Assembly: GCA_021775425.1 (NCBI GenBank)
Contig: JAJFHX010000047.1
Span: 1-64,000 of the forward strand
Length of the DNA stretch: 64,000 nucleotides
Direction: 5' to 3'
DNA from: Hyphomicrobiales bacterium
GTDB lineage: Bacteria; Pseudomonadota; Alphaproteobacteria; Rhizobiales; HXMU1428-3
A program made the position numbers and the translations under genes. Numbering within the stretch: the stretch's first letter is position 1; every line of letters starts with the position of its first letter. Under the pieces are notes generated by a model that did no database searches, had not been told where the DNA came from, and worked only from the letters and a program-made list of their open reading frames with translations. Positions 15,541 to 25,017 of this stretch are shown here, piece after piece.

Positions 15541-17064
15541 TTAAAATAGTGGCATATTTTCTTTATTGCTGGCATCAGGCCTGGTTGATTTGTTCAGTTC
15601 AGGCTTGATTTCACGTACAAGAATTAACCCCGCCTTTGCTTCATCATACCAGTTGCCGGTTTGCTGCTGCATGTTTTCAGTCATTTTCTGCTGCCAGAGG
15701 TCTATGGTCGATTGAAGAGCTTCTTCATTCGCGTTGATAAATTTTTCGCGAGAGAATTTTTCATTCAGCTTATTGGCCACGTAATCGGCGGCAAAGCCTA
15801 ACACCACACCAATGGCCGCGCCAACGATTGTACCGCCGACCGGCTCAACGGCTGTGCCGGCCACAGCGCCGCCTTCAGCAAGTGTTATTCTTGCCCCCAT
15901 AGAGGTGGCAAAGCGGCGGGCTAATGGTGTGAAAACGCTGCCAAGGCCTCGGTTTACGGCTGGCCCCAATGCAAGAGCGCCAATTGTGCCGCCAACAGCG
16001 ACCCGCCCCAGCCCGGCAATGCCATCAAAGGCGCGGTCTTCCATCAGGTAGGTCGGGTTTTTCCAGCGCTGTGCATCCCAGTCAAGAGTGGTTCTGGTGA
16101 GGTCCTGCTGTTTTGGCAATGTTTCAAGGTAAGTGGTTTTAGTGCTGATAAATTCTTTTAAAGAACTGTCCTGATGCTTCATCACTTCGAGATAGTTTTT
16201 GTGTGCCTCTCTTGCGATGGTTTCAATGCCAGCAACAATCATTGCGTCTCTTTGTTCGGGCTTTAGCACCTGTTCTTTATAATGGCGCATGAAATAATCG
16301 CTCATGTCACGCTCAACAGCTGTCCTCAGGCTTTCATATTCACCGAGTTTAACAAGGCGGCTGGTGGTTGAAGAAATGGCTTCCTTCAGGATGATATAAG
16401 GGCGCTTCCATTCAAAGAACCAATCGGCATATTTTGCGATGTGCTGCTCTTTGCCCTCAAAGGATTTTGAAAATAGTTGCTCCAGTTTGAGGTTGATCAT
16501 TTCATCTGATGCGTTTCGCGCCTGATCAAGGTCGGCGGCGCTTTGTTTGATGTAACGTGAGAGCTGGCTATGGCTGGCCGCGCGCTTTTCCAACTCGCCA
16601 TTAAAATTACGGATGACCAGCTCAATCCTGTCTTTAGAGATGGTTGAAGACTGGAAAATCTCGAGGGCTGACTTGTCGATATGGCGGGTTTTGGCATAAT
16701 CAAGATCACGCTGGTAACCATGCCAGAAATTCATGGCCATGCTGATGCTGATATAGGTGCCGACCAGCATGAGAAAGGCAATAGATATGGGGCGAAAGAT
16801 GGCGTGCGCCAGGCCATATTTTTTAATAATGACTTTTTGTTTCACTGTTTGCTTTACAGCCACCGGTTTTATAGGGGGGTATTCAGCGTCTTTTTTAATC
16901 TGAGGCTCATTGGCTGGGGTTGGTTGCAGATCCGTTAGCCGTTCGGTTAATGAAGCCGGTACTTTATTATCCGAAGTCACTTTATCCGAAGTCACTTCGG
17001 ATGAAGTCAGATCATCAGGCGTAGTATCAGGCTTTAAACCTTGAGTGTTGTCATTTTCGTTCAT
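15541..17064 (-). CDS. Uncharacterised membrane-anchored protein with glycine-rich C-terminal hydrophobic segment
   Basis: About 507 residues from the ATG at 17064; an upstream in-frame GTG at 17103 lacks a ribosome binding site. The first 80 residues are polar and disordered, with a short tandem repeat encoding TSSEVTSDKVTSD. One transmembrane helix lies near residues 93-113. A long, mostly helical region follows (120-350). A Gly/Ala-rich stretch (about 360-440), with VAVGGTIGALALGPAVNRG and VGGTIVGAAIGVVLGFAADY, looks like a glycine-zipper membrane segment. The family was not recognised. Topology suggests an inner-membrane protein with a large periplasmic helical domain. It converges with the ion channel gene (61 bases between stops). 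Confidence 0.75.
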   Translation of the reverse strand: MNENDNTQGLKPDTTPDDLTSSEVTSDKVTSDNKVPASLTERLTDLQPTPANEPQIKKDAEYPPIKPVAVKQTVKQKVIIKKYGLAHAIFRPISIAFLMLVGTYISISMAMNFWHGYQRDLDYAKTRHIDKSALEIFQSSTISKDRIELVIRNFNGELEKRAASHSQLSRYIKQSAADLDQARNASDEMINLKLEQLFSKSFEGKEQHIAKYADWFFEWKRPYIILKEAISSTTSRLVKLGEYESLRTAVERDMSDYFMRHYKEQVLKPEQRDAMIVAGIETIAREAHKNYLEVMKHQDSSLKEFISTKTTYLETLPKQQDLTRTTLDWDAQRWKNPTYLMEDRAFDGIAGLGRVAVGGTIGALALGPAVNRGLGSVFTPLARRFATSMGARITLAEGGAVAGTAVEPVGGTIVGAAIGVVLGFAADYVANKLNEKFSREKFINANEEALQSTIDLWQQKMTENMQQQTGNWYDEAKAGLILVREIKPELNKSTRPDASNKENMPLF

Positions 17065-17281
17065 GCCACTTTCAACCTTTGGCCGGATGCAGTCGCGCTT
17101 CACTTAGTTATGAATGGAAGCAGATGATAAAGTTGCTAGAATGGGCCATACTCAAGCTATAAACAGTTTCGGCTACAACCAGATGCGTTCATGTATTTTG
17201 AAAAAGCTGCACCAAACGTAACATATGGTTGTTTCCGTCTTATTTACAAGGTTGAAGATAAATGACCAATCAGGTGACTTT

Positions 17282-17833
17282 ATGATGAAATCCCGGTTTT
17301 TCACTTTAAAACATTACTGCCTTTCGGGGCTTCTCATGGGGGCCATTGCTTTTTTGTTTTCATTGGGGGGGTATAATGGTTATCCGGCAGGCACTTTAAA
17401 AGCGCAGACACATCAGGCTGGCTGGTATTATGTGCGTGAAGTTGAGGATGACTTTGAAACAAGTTCGGCTTTTTTAAAATCATCGATTGAAGAAGAAGGG
17501 CTTTCCATCAGCTATGTGGGGCATGTCGCGAAAATGATGGCGAGGACCAGTGAAGCGGTTGATGGTGGTGAACTTATTTATAAAGAAGCGATGATCTACC
17601 AGTTTTGCTCGGCGGCTCTTGGCTTCAAGCTGTTTGCTCTTGACCCGCATAACATTGCCGCCTGCCCCCTGGGTGTTTTTATATATGAGTTAAAATCAAA
17701 GCCCGGATTTGTTTATATCGGGTACAGGTTGCCGCCCGGTCTATCTGGCAGCAGTAAAGACAAGACAGTGCAAACGGCCTTTCAAGAGACCAATGCCCTT
17801 CTGGAGCGGATTGTGAAGCGGGCGATTGAGTAG
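17282..17833 (+). CDS. Secreted or anchored DUF302-like protein
   Basis: About 183 residues from ATG 17282, chosen because AGGTGAC precedes it; an in-frame start at 17225 has no such site. Residues about 10-32 form a signal peptide or anchor. The mature part contains YQFCSAALGFKLFALDPHN, AACPLGVFIYEL and VYIGYRLPP, which resemble the DUF302 fold common in periplasmic alphaproteobacterial proteins. Two cysteines (in FCSA and ACPL) could pair. The function is unknown. The next gene, on the opposite strand, ends 7 bases downstream. Confidence 0.65.
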   Translation: MMKSRFFTLKHYCLSGLLMGAIAFLFSLGGYNGYPAGTLKAQTHQAGWYYVREVEDDFETSSAFLKSSIEEEGLSISYVGHVAKMMARTSEAVDGGELIYKEAMIYQFCSAALGFKLFALDPHNIAACPLGVFIYELKSKPGFVYIGYRLPPGLSGSSKDKTVQTAFQETNALLERIVKRAIE

Positions 17834-17840
17834 GCTTTGT

Positions 17841-18074
17841 TTATACGACCTTGCTGATAATCAGAGCGATTGTCAGCATGAGTGATGCAGTTGCGGCGCA
17901 AGCGGCCCAAAAGCTCAGCCAGATAAGTAATTTCAAACTGCGTTTTTCGCGCTTTTTCTGCTCTAAATGAAATCTCAAACCGACTGCTGAAGATGACGGG
18001 GTCTCAAGGCAGACCTCGATTAATTCTTCGTCTGTCAGACCGGATGGTTCTACTGCTAGATTATTTGTCGCCAT
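17841..18074 (-). CDS. Small single-pass membrane protein, unknown
   Basis: A 77-residue protein with an acidic N-terminus (LTDEELIEVCLETPSSS), a Lys/Arg-rich middle and one clear transmembrane helix (about 50-72) that ends the protein. The positive residues before the helix suggest that the N-terminus is cytoplasmic. GGGAG 11 bases before the ATG supports translation. Family not recognised. Confidence 0.6.
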   Translation of the reverse strand: MATNNLAVEPSGLTDEELIEVCLETPSSSAVGLRFHLEQKKREKRSLKLLIWLSFWAACAATASLMLTIALIISKVV

Positions 18075-18337
18075 AGTTGGCGTACTCCCTTAACTGATAG
18101 CTGTATCGTTTTACCTGTTGAAACTTCTTTTGTGGGATGGCAGCTGTATATCCTTCTTATTGGGGGCCCCTTTAGTCCGGATACATGCTTTTTGTATTAT
18201 CTTCTTGATATTATGTTGATTTCCCTCAATTCAGCGACAATACCTGAATTTATCAGGATACGGGCTCAAATCCAGTGTTTCGTTAAAAAAAAGACAATGA
18301 TAATTAACCTGGAACGATTGATTAGTATAAAGATTTC

Positions 18338-18365
18338 TTGCACTTCTGTTTTGTTTTGTTAGTAT
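18338..18365 (+). promoter_or_regulatory. Possible sigma-70 promoter of pqqA
   Basis: TTGCAC (18338-18343) and TAGTAT (18360-18365) are 16 bases apart. They would give a leader of about 95 bases before the pqqA ATG. No known riboswitch was recognised in the leader. Match by eye only. Confidence 0.35.
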
Positions 18366-18467
18366 ATGCATGCCCAAGTTAATGGGAGGAACCTTCTGCG
18401 TTTTGCCTAATAATCGGAAAACCGAACCGGCAAACGTGAATTAGATCAAAGAGTGAGGGAATATATT

Positions 18468-18554
18468 ATGACATGGACAGCACCACAAGTTTCTACTACT
18501 GAAACAGGTATGGAAGTCACTAGCTATATGCCAGCTGAACTTGACCGTGCGTAA
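18468..18554 (+). CDS. pqqA: PqqA, precursor peptide of the cofactor PQQ
   Basis: A 28-residue ORF. It contains GMEVTSY (14-20), the hallmark of PqqA, in which Glu16 and Tyr20 (spacing E-x3-Y) would be cross-linked by the radical-SAM enzyme PqqE and later excised to form pyrroloquinoline quinone. The N-terminus MTWTAP also resembles Methylobacterium-type PqqA. GAGGG is 8-9 bases before the ATG. An intrinsic terminator begins 35 bases after the stop, so the gene is transcribed alone: pqqB, C, D and E are not in this window. The opposite-strand neighbour is a quinoprotein-associated SoxYZ-like carrier, which fits a PQQ context. A gene this short is easily missed by automatic annotation. Confidence 0.9.
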   Translation: MTWTAPQVSTTETGMEVTSYMPAELDRA

Positions 18555-18562
18555 TTTCTTTT

Positions 18563-18616
18563 GATAGCTGATTTGCTATCTTAGATCTGAAAGACCCCTT
18601 TTTAGGGGTCTTTTTA
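18563..18616 (+). terminator. Hairpin plus intrinsic terminator of pqqA
   Basis: A first hairpin (GATAGC 18563-18568 with GCTATC 18575-18580) is followed by a perfect 10-bp stem (AAAGACCCCT 18590-18599, AGGGGTCTTT 18604-18613) with a TTTT loop and a T-rich tail. Confidence 0.9.
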
Positions 18617-18700
18617 TTTGGCTGAATGGTTGATTTTCCATTCCTCCGATAACCGTTGCTAAAATCCTCATCCCCTGCACATACCTGCCATTTAAGACAA

Positions 18701-18735
18701 ATAAAAAGACGACCAGTCATTTTACTGACTGGCCG
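18701..18735 (-). terminator. Intrinsic terminator of the SoxYZ-like gene
   Basis: CGACCAGTCA (18710-18719) pairs with TGACTGGCCG (18726-18735), with one G-U pair. Read on the minus strand it is followed by a T-rich tract (TCTTTTTATTT). It lies 45 bases after the stop of the SoxYZ-like gene. Confidence 0.75.
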
Positions 18736-18779
18736 CCTCTCCTGTGGATCATCAAATCTACCGAGATGGAAGAATATGG

Positions 18780-19640
18780 TTAACTCTCAAGACCCACGGG
18801 GAAAACTTGTTTGAAAGTGGCCTTGTCGGTATCAACAAGCTTAACAGTAATATCTTCACTGCCGTTAAACAGATAATCAAATGTCAGCTCAGGGTTTTGA
18901 CTGAATGATATGCTGCTAGTTAGGCTGAATAATGGCGTCTCACCATGGCTAACATCGATTGTTTTAACGAAGCGCGCCAGAATATATTGAAGTGTGATCT
19001 GGTCCATTTGCAGTCCTGTCAGATTTGGGTGCTTAATGGTTAAATGTGCAGATCGCTTAATCTGAGTGGCTTTTCTGGCAATTTCTGCGGTTTTCACAGG
19101 TTGCAGTTTCATTGTGCCGATGCCTGCCATCAGTTTTTTAGGGTCACCAATGGGGGGGGCGGCACAAGCGCCAAGGCCGCTGGTTTTTACATATTTTTCA
19201 ACCATGTAGAGTTTGCCATCACTTGCTTCGACAATTGCGCGCAATGGAGACGGGCCGTTAAATCGCATGAATGAAGAAAAGCTAGCTGATTTTCGCGGTG
19301 CTTTCATTTCAAAAACAGCGGAAACCGGCATTGGGTTTTCGTCGATAATCAGAGTGATTTTTTTAATTGTGCGGCCATCAATGAATTTGCTTTTGATGGT
19401 GACAGGAACGCGTCTGTCATCTTTCGCGCGGTATGGTGCTTCAAGCGTTAGTTCACCTTTGGAGGGCAGAATGACCCGGTCTTTATAAACGACCTGTTTT
19501 AATTCCTGCCAATAGGATTTTGCTTCAGTGGCATTCGCGGTGGTAACGAAAGATGTGCTCACCATGATTACGACGGACAGGAGTGTAAACATTCCCGCGC
19601 TCAGTCCACTGACAGACTTTTGAAATGAAAATCCTTGCAT
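18780..19640 (-). CDS. Quinoprotein dehydrogenase-associated SoxYZ-like carrier protein
   Basis: A 286-residue periplasmic protein. A signal peptide covers about residues 1-38 (cleavage after TANA). The N-terminal half is SoxY-like and ends at VKTSGLGACAAPP with Cys159, the position of the substrate-carrying cysteine in SoxY. The C-terminal half (about 190-286) is SoxZ-like, with HPNLTGLQMDQ and ELTFDYLFNG. This fused arrangement is the family found next to PQQ-dependent alcohol and methanol dehydrogenases; its carrier role there is not established. GGAGGGAAG precedes the ATG. It converges with pqqA, and each gene has its own terminator. Confidence 0.88.
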   Translation of the reverse strand: MQGFSFQKSVSGLSAGMFTLLSVVIMVSTSFVTTANATEAKSYWQELKQVVYKDRVILPSKGELTLEAPYRAKDDRRVPVTIKSKFIDGRTIKKITLIIDENPMPVSAVFEMKAPRKSASFSSFMRFNGPSPLRAIVEASDGKLYMVEKYVKTSGLGACAAPPIGDPKKLMAGIGTMKLQPVKTAEIARKATQIKRSAHLTIKHPNLTGLQMDQITLQYILARFVKTIDVSHGETPLFSLTSSISFSQNPELTFDYLFNGSEDITVKLVDTDKATFKQVFPVGLES

Positions 19641-20031
19641 ATTGATAGCTTCCCTCCAGTCAAATGCTTAAATCTGAGTTCAATGTAATCTTAAAGCAGG
19701 TAGTCTCATGCTCGATTTATTTTTGTCGTTAGATGTTGTGACGCAATAAGTTATGATACAGCTCTAAGAATACTCAGTTAATGGTGGCTCAGTTTATGAC
19801 GGCTCCGTATATGATAACCAGCACTATCACCCGCTCCTCGCCCTGCTTAATGAGAGTGCGATTTGAGTGGTTATCGTGATAATCAGCCGTCATTTGAACC
19901 ATAATTAGCCAAAGACTCATATTTAACGGTTATATATTACCACTAAAAACAGCAAATCCGCCAATTGAAAGAACTTATCAATTGATGCTTTTAAGTGTGG
20001 TAAAAATATAGATAACTGGCTGTAGGCCGCT
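19641..20031. other. Intergenic region of 391 bases without gene
   Basis: AT-rich stretch between the start of the SoxYZ-like gene and the stop of the methylmalonyl-CoA mutase gene, both on the minus strand. It should hold the promoter of the SoxYZ-like gene. A short inverted repeat (GGTTATCGTGATAATC, 19870-19885) is visible; no terminator or known regulatory element was recognised. Confidence 0.5.
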
Positions 20032-22206
20032 CTATGCAGCAAAACCCAATTGCACATTGAGCTTATCTAGCAAATCGCTTGCAGCGTCAGCTATCACTGT
20101 GCCGGGGCCAAAAACGGACGTTGCGCCCATTTGCAGCAATGTTTCATAATCTTCTGGCGGGATGACGCCGCCAACGACGATCATGATATCAGCACGGCCT
20201 TCTTTCTCGAGGGCCGTTTTCAATTCTGGCACCAGTGTCAGATGGCTGGCTGCGAGAGACGAGACGCCAATGATGTGAACATCATTTTCGATGGCCTGGC
20301 GGGCGGCTTCTTCCGGGGTCTGGAACAGGGCGCCAATGTCAACATCAAAGCCAACATCAGCAAAAGCGGAAGCGATGACTTTCTGGCCTCTGTCGTGCCC
20401 GTCCTGCCCCATTTTTGCAATCAGAATACGCGGGCGGCGGCCGTCTTCTTTTTCAAAACGGGCGACCTTTTCCTGGACTTTCTTGACTGTATCCCCCATC
20501 GCATTCATCTCCGATTTGTAAACACCTGAAATCACCTTGATTTCCGCTTTATGGCGACCAAAGACTTTCTCCATTGCATCTGATATTTCGCCAACGGTTG
20601 CTTTGGTTCTGGCCGCGGCAACTGACATTTCCAGCAAATTACCATTACCCGCTGCGGCATTTGTCAATGCTTCAAGAGCGGCTTCGCATGCTGCTTCATC
20701 CCGCTCCGCCTTCAGGCGGGTTAATTTATCCAACTGCTGATTACGAACCGAGGCATTGTCGACCTTTAAGATGTCAATTTTTGCGTCATCTGCCGTTCTG
20801 TATTTGTTGATGCCGACAATGGTCTGGCGGCCACTATCTATGCGGCCCTGTGTGCGGGCGGCTGCTTCTTCGATTCTCAGTTTGGGCACGCCTTTATCTA
20901 TGGCGCTTGCCATGCCGCCCAGTTCTTCAACTTCCATGATATGACCCCAAGCTTTTTGCGCCAGTTCGTTGGTCAGACTTTCAACATAGTGAGACCCGCC
21001 CCAGGGATCTATTACCCGGCAGGTATCTGTTTCCTGTGCAAGATAAAGCTGAGTATTTCTGGCGATGCGGGCAGAATAATCCGTTGGCAGGGCCAGTGCT
21101 TCATCAAGGGCGTTGGTGTGCAGGCTTTGGGTGTGGCCTTGTGTGGCGGCCATCGCCTCCAGACAGGTGCGGACAACATTATTGAACACATCCTGTGCGG
21201 TGAGTGACCAGCCTGATGTCTGGCAATGGGTGCGCAGGCTCAGCGATTTTGAGTTTTCCGGTTTGAATTCGTTTTCAATCAAACTTGCCCAGATCATTCT
21301 GGCGGCCCGCATTTTGGCAATTTCCATAAAGTAGTTCATGCCTATGGCCCAGAAGAACGAAAGACGGGGCGCGAATTTATCAATCGGCAGGCCGGTTTTG
21401 ACACCGGCTCTTGCGTATTCAATGCCATCTGAAAGTGTATAGGCCAGCTCGAGATCTGCTGTCGCGCCGGCTTCCTGCATATGATAGCCGGAAATTGATA
21501 TCGAATTGAATTTGGGCATATTTTCAGAGGTGTAGGCGAAAATATCCGAGATGATGCGCATGGATGGTTTGGGCGGGTAAATATAGGTGTTGCGGACCAT
21601 GAATTCTTTTAAGATATCGTTCTGGATGGTGCCTGATAGTTTTTCAGCTGAAACGCCCTGCTCTTCTGCGGCTACGATGAACAGTGACAGCACAGGCAAC
21701 ACTGCGCCATTCATGGTCATAGAGACGCTCATCTGGTCTAATGGGATGCCGCTAAATAAGGTGCGCATGTCATAGATACTGTCAATCGCGACGCCGGCCA
21801 TGCCGACATCTCCTTTGACGCGGGGGTGGTCTGAATCATAGCCCCGGTGGGTGGCGAGATCAAAAGCGATGGAAAGGCCTTTCTGACCAGCGGCCAGATT
21901 GCGGCGGTAAAAGGCATTTGAATCTTCTGCCGTTGAAAAGCCGGCATATTGGCGCACTGTCCATGGCTTTTGTACATACATGGTCGGGTACGGCCCACGA
22001 AGGAACGGGGCGATGCCTGGCATTGTATTGAGAAAATCCAGCCCGGCACTGTCTTTGGCTGAATAGCGGGATTTGACTTCGATCCCCTCAGGGGTCAGTT
22101 CCGTACTGATGTCTTGATCTGACGCTGGCTGTTTGGAACTGCCTGCGTTTGATGCACCTTTGGTTTGATCCCAATTGATTTTTGAAAAATCCGGAATGCT
22201 ACTCAT
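20032..22206 (-). CDS. Methylmalonyl-CoA mutase, large (catalytic) subunit
   Basis: About 724 residues from the ATG at 22206 (GGGTGA upstream; an in-frame TTG 12 bases further up is less likely). It interconverts (R)-methylmalonyl-CoA and succinyl-CoA using adenosylcobalamin. The TIM-barrel part has [20 protein letters not shown] and [20 protein letters not shown]. The C-terminal B12 domain has the base-off motif D-x-H-x-x-G in [10 protein letters not shown], plus [11 protein letters not shown]-type residues. The gene lies 71 bases downstream of the small subunit on the same strand, so this is the heterodimeric form. In serine-cycle methylotrophs the enzyme works in the ethylmalonyl-CoA pathway; in others it degrades propionate. 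Confidence 0.96.
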   Translation of the reverse strand: MSSIPDFSKINWDQTKGASNAGSSKQPASDQDISTELTPEGIEVKSRYSAKDSAGLDFLNTMPGIAPFLRGPYPTMYVQKPWTVRQYAGFSTAEDSNAFYRRNLAAGQKGLSIAFDLATHRGYDSDHPRVKGDVGMAGVAIDSIYDMRTLFSGIPLDQMSVSMTMNGAVLPVLSLFIVAAEEQGVSAEKLSGTIQNDILKEFMVRNTYIYPPKPSMRIISDIFAYTSENMPKFNSISISGYHMQEAGATADLELAYTLSDGIEYARAGVKTGLPIDKFAPRLSFFWAIGMNYFMEIAKMRAARMIWASLIENEFKPENSKSLSLRTHCQTSGWSLTAQDVFNNVVRTCLEAMAATQGHTQSLHTNALDEALALPTDYSARIARNTQLYLAQETDTCRVIDPWGGSHYVESLTNELAQKAWGHIMEVEELGGMASAIDKGVPKLRIEEAAARTQGRIDSGRQTIVGINKYRTADDAKIDILKVDNASVRNQQLDKLTRLKAERDEAACEAALEALTNAAAGNGNLLEMSVAAARTKATVGEISDAMEKVFGRHKAEIKVISGVYKSEMNAMGDTVKKVQEKVARFEKEDGRRPRILIAKMGQDGHDRGQKVIASAFADVGFDVDIGALFQTPEEAARQAIENDVHIIGVSSLAASHLTLVPELKTALEKEGRADIMIVVGGVIPPEDYETLLQMGATSVFGPGTVIADAASDLLDKLNVQLGFAA

Positions 22207-22289
22207 TTTTTCACCCAATTCATTCAGTCAAAATTGATAATATACGATTATTCAACCTGCTACATTAGCTTAGCTGTTCATCTTTGCTG

Positions 22290-24368
22290 TTATACGGCAA
22301 CGGTATCATCAGCAAAACCGATGATCTGATGTGCTTCGACCAACGTGCTGACCATATCTGTGCCCTGATAGAGGAGTGTCTGAAACAGGCTTCTGTCTTC
22401 GTAAGCTATTGTTTTTAAAAACGATGGTCTGGCAACGATGTAAATGGCCTCGGCTCCATGTTTGAGTAATGCCCGGGCTGCATTGGCCGCATCTGTTGTG
22501 TATCTCGCATCAGTTGAACACAGGCAGGCTATGGTTGCGCCTGAAGCTGTGTAACCTTCGACAAGTTGTTCGATTGTGGTGAAGCCTTCATTGCCCGGCG
22601 CTTCGATGCCGCCCGTTTCAAAATATGATTTTGCCCAGGTCGCTCTTGCGGTAAATTCCGAGGCGGTGCCCAGATTGGCCAGAAACACATTCGGCCGGAT
22701 ACTTTTTTCGGCCAGGATTTCATCTGATAAATTACGTAGAAATTCAATATCTTCAACGATGCGGTTGTCTATGTCACCGATCATGGTTTTGATGGTTGCC
22801 GGGCCTTCTAAGGCTTCGTCGATGATGTAGGTTGGTGTACCTTTGCCCAGCACTTCCTGAATGTCTTTAAACCTGGCTCCTGCATCACCGCCACTTACGA
22901 TGGGCGCTTTTAGTGTTGGGACTACATTTGAACTTGAAGCTTCAACTTCCTGCCAGCTGTCGTCTTCATCTTCAAACAGTTCTGGCGGGGTTTCATTGAT
23001 GTTCGGGAAAATGGTCACGCCTGTGATCTGTTTGTTGCCCTGATTGATATCGTTTGTCTGGGTTTCTCTTATTTCATCAATCATGGTTTTGATGGCGCCT
23101 GACTTTAACATGCCTGTCAATCCGCCTGAGCTTTCTGTTTTCTGGAAAACGGCCCACGATTTTTCAGCGAGCTGACTTGTCAGGTTTTCTACATACCATG
23201 AGCCTCGGGCCGGGTCTTCAACCTTACCAATATGGCTTTCTTCCTGGGCAATGATCTGCGTGTTTAAAGCCAGACGGCGTGCCGCTTTGCTGGCAACACC
23301 ATGCGCTGCTGAAAACGGCAGAAGCACAAGCGCATCTGCATTGCCGAGACCGGCGGCAACTGTTGCGACTGTTGCTCGCAACATGTTTACCTCAGGGTCT
23401 GCTCTGGTCAGACCGAGATATGACATTTCTGCGATGAGTTTGGGTTGGTGGTCCTTATCCTTTGCCTGTTCTGGCAGGGATGCCGAATAGACTTTTGACC
23501 AGAGCAACCGCATGGCGCGTAATTTTGCGGTTGACAGGAAGATGTCTGAACTGGTGGTCAGGCTGATATCCACTTTCTTAAAGGCTTCAGCTGTTGTCAT
23601 GCCTGATTTTTCCAGCGCCCTTACATATGAAAGCAGTGCCGCCAGGGTAAAGCCGAGTTCCATCGCTTCACTGGCCCCGGCCTGTTGCCAGGTGCGACCT
23701 GATGCGAGAAATGGTGTCATTTTGCAGCCCGTTGCTTCAATAGCAGCGGCTGCGTCCAACCAGTTATCAAAAGCCTCATCTTCTGGTTCTGGATAATGCC
23801 CCTGACTTGCGAACAGGCTTAACGGATCAAACCCGAAGGAGCCATCAATTGTTGAAAGATCCAGTCCTCCAGCTGTGGCATAGCTGATAAAATTTGCGGC
23901 ATTCACCAGCCCTTCTCTGCCATTGGTAAAATAGAGAGATTTTCCAGTAATGTTGATGCTCGCAAACAGTGTTTGGTAATCAGCCAGATTATATAAGGGC
24001 AGTTCGGCACTGGCGTAAGGGATGTCATTGCTGATTGCAAGAACAAGACCGCTTGCCCCGCCGTTTATATCAGTTGAGATTTGTTCATTTGCAGCTTTAA
24101 GGGCCGGGACATCAATTAACTGTAAGATTTTCCACGGTCTTGAAGTGGTTTCTGTGGCACTGGCGGTTGATTTCTGCCGCTGGATGGGAGCACTTTGCTG
24201 TACCTCGTCGGCTTTTGTGTAAAGCGGTTTAATCTGAATGTCATCATAGGTTTGGAATGTCAGCTTTTCATCAATCGTGCTGCCGTTTAAAGCGCGCTCA
24301 ACCAGACTATGCCATTGTTCTATTGTTGCTGTTTTTAAATTGTCAGGTAATTCAAACTTGTTTGACAT
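22290..24368 (-). CDS. Methylmalonyl-CoA mutase, small subunit
   Basis: About 692 residues from the ATG at 24368 (MSNKFELPDN); an upstream in-frame start at 24431 adds residues unlike the family. It shares the mutase barrel (for example EDPARGSWYVENLTSQLAEK) with the large subunit, but its C-terminal domain lacks the cobalamin-binding D-x-H-x-x-G; the equivalent place reads ANLGTASEFTARATW. That is normal for the non-catalytic small subunit of heterodimeric mutases. It precedes the large subunit gene by about 80 bases in the same direction. No B12 riboswitch was recognised upstream. Confidence 0.93.
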   Translation of the reverse strand: MSNKFELPDNLKTATIEQWHSLVERALNGSTIDEKLTFQTYDDIQIKPLYTKADEVQQSAPIQRQKSTASATETTSRPWKILQLIDVPALKAANEQISTDINGGASGLVLAISNDIPYASAELPLYNLADYQTLFASINITGKSLYFTNGREGLVNAANFISYATAGGLDLSTIDGSFGFDPLSLFASQGHYPEPEDEAFDNWLDAAAAIEATGCKMTPFLASGRTWQQAGASEAMELGFTLAALLSYVRALEKSGMTTAEAFKKVDISLTTSSDIFLSTAKLRAMRLLWSKVYSASLPEQAKDKDHQPKLIAEMSYLGLTRADPEVNMLRATVATVAAGLGNADALVLLPFSAAHGVASKAARRLALNTQIIAQEESHIGKVEDPARGSWYVENLTSQLAEKSWAVFQKTESSGGLTGMLKSGAIKTMIDEIRETQTNDINQGNKQITGVTIFPNINETPPELFEDEDDSWQEVEASSSNVVPTLKAPIVSGGDAGARFKDIQEVLGKGTPTYIIDEALEGPATIKTMIGDIDNRIVEDIEFLRNLSDEILAEKSIRPNVFLANLGTASEFTARATWAKSYFETGGIEAPGNEGFTTIEQLVEGYTASGATIACLCSTDARYTTDAANAARALLKHGAEAIYIVARPSFLKTIAYEDRSLFQTLLYQGTDMVSTLVEAHQIIGFADDTVAV

Positions 24369-24514
24369 GCAATTCTCATTTTCAGACTTAATTCTATATT
24401 GCCACTTTAGCTCTTGAGGAAGGTGGCTCAAACTTGCCTTTAGTGCTCAATTAACGCAACCGCTATTTTAGTATAAATGAGCGTTTTTGTTAAAAAAAGT
24501 GTAGTAGATATTAA

Positions 24515-24542
24515 AAAAGGCAGCGGAATTCCGCTGCCTTTT
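24515..24542 (-). terminator. Intrinsic terminator after the DUF4332 gene
   Basis: A perfect 28-base inverted repeat with a 12-bp stem (arm AAAAGGCAGCGG) around an AATT loop. On the minus strand it runs into six T residues, 60 bases after the DUF4332 stop, and it lies before the mutase small subunit gene. Confidence 0.9.
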
Positions 24543-24600
24543 CTCATTTAAGCTCATAACCGGCTTAATTATATTAATAAGAGGACAGTATCCTCTCAAA

Positions 24601-25017
24601 TTAATATTTCATAACCGGATCAAGTTCTTTCGCGCTCATGACCCAGCCTTCAACCTGTTTAAGACCAGGAACCTGGCGAACAAGTTTTTTCTTGCGTTTT
24701 GCATTTGCTTCGGACATTGCAGCGTGCAGATTTTCAGGCTTACGTTTACGAAGCTCTTTAACAGTATCAACACCAGCAACTTCAAGAAGTTCTGAATATT
24801 CTGAAGCGATGCCTTTAACACGCATCAGATCGCACATGTTGCACCACTTCAAAAGTAGTGTTTCATCGACACCAGTTTCAGCTGCTAATTCTTTACGGCC
24901 CTTTTTTGTCGCGCCGCGATCAAGTAATGCTTTTGTTGAAGCAATATTATGCTTACGCAAATTTTTAGCATGCTTAACACCAATACCTTCAACTGCTTCG
25001 ATTTTATAACTGCTCAT
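24601..25017 (-). CDS. DUF4332 family helix-hairpin-helix protein
   Basis: A 138-residue small basic protein. Two helix-hairpin-helix-like units are visible: VEGIGVKHAKNLRKHNI (about 9-25) and VKGIASEYSELLEVAGV (about 68-84), each followed by a helix starting STKALLDRG or DTVKELRKR. This matches DUF4332, a family related to the DNA-binding HhH folds of helicase/polymerase accessory proteins. It may bind nucleic acid (inference). It is transcribed alone with a strong terminator, and a long ORF-free region lies upstream. Its codon use looks optimised, which suggests high expression. Confidence 0.82.
   Translation of the reverse strand: MSSYKIEAVEGIGVKHAKNLRKHNIASTKALLDRGATKKGRKELAAETGVDETLLLKWCNMCDLMRVKGIASEYSELLEVAGVDTVKELRKRKPENLHAAMSEANAKRKKKLVRQVPGLKQVEGWVMSAKELDPVMKY

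Noticed and set aside
18132-18362. Open frame of 76 codons upstream of pqqA
   Set aside because: It has no ribosome binding site, an unusual residue composition and overlaps the pqqA promoter region; it is probably chance.
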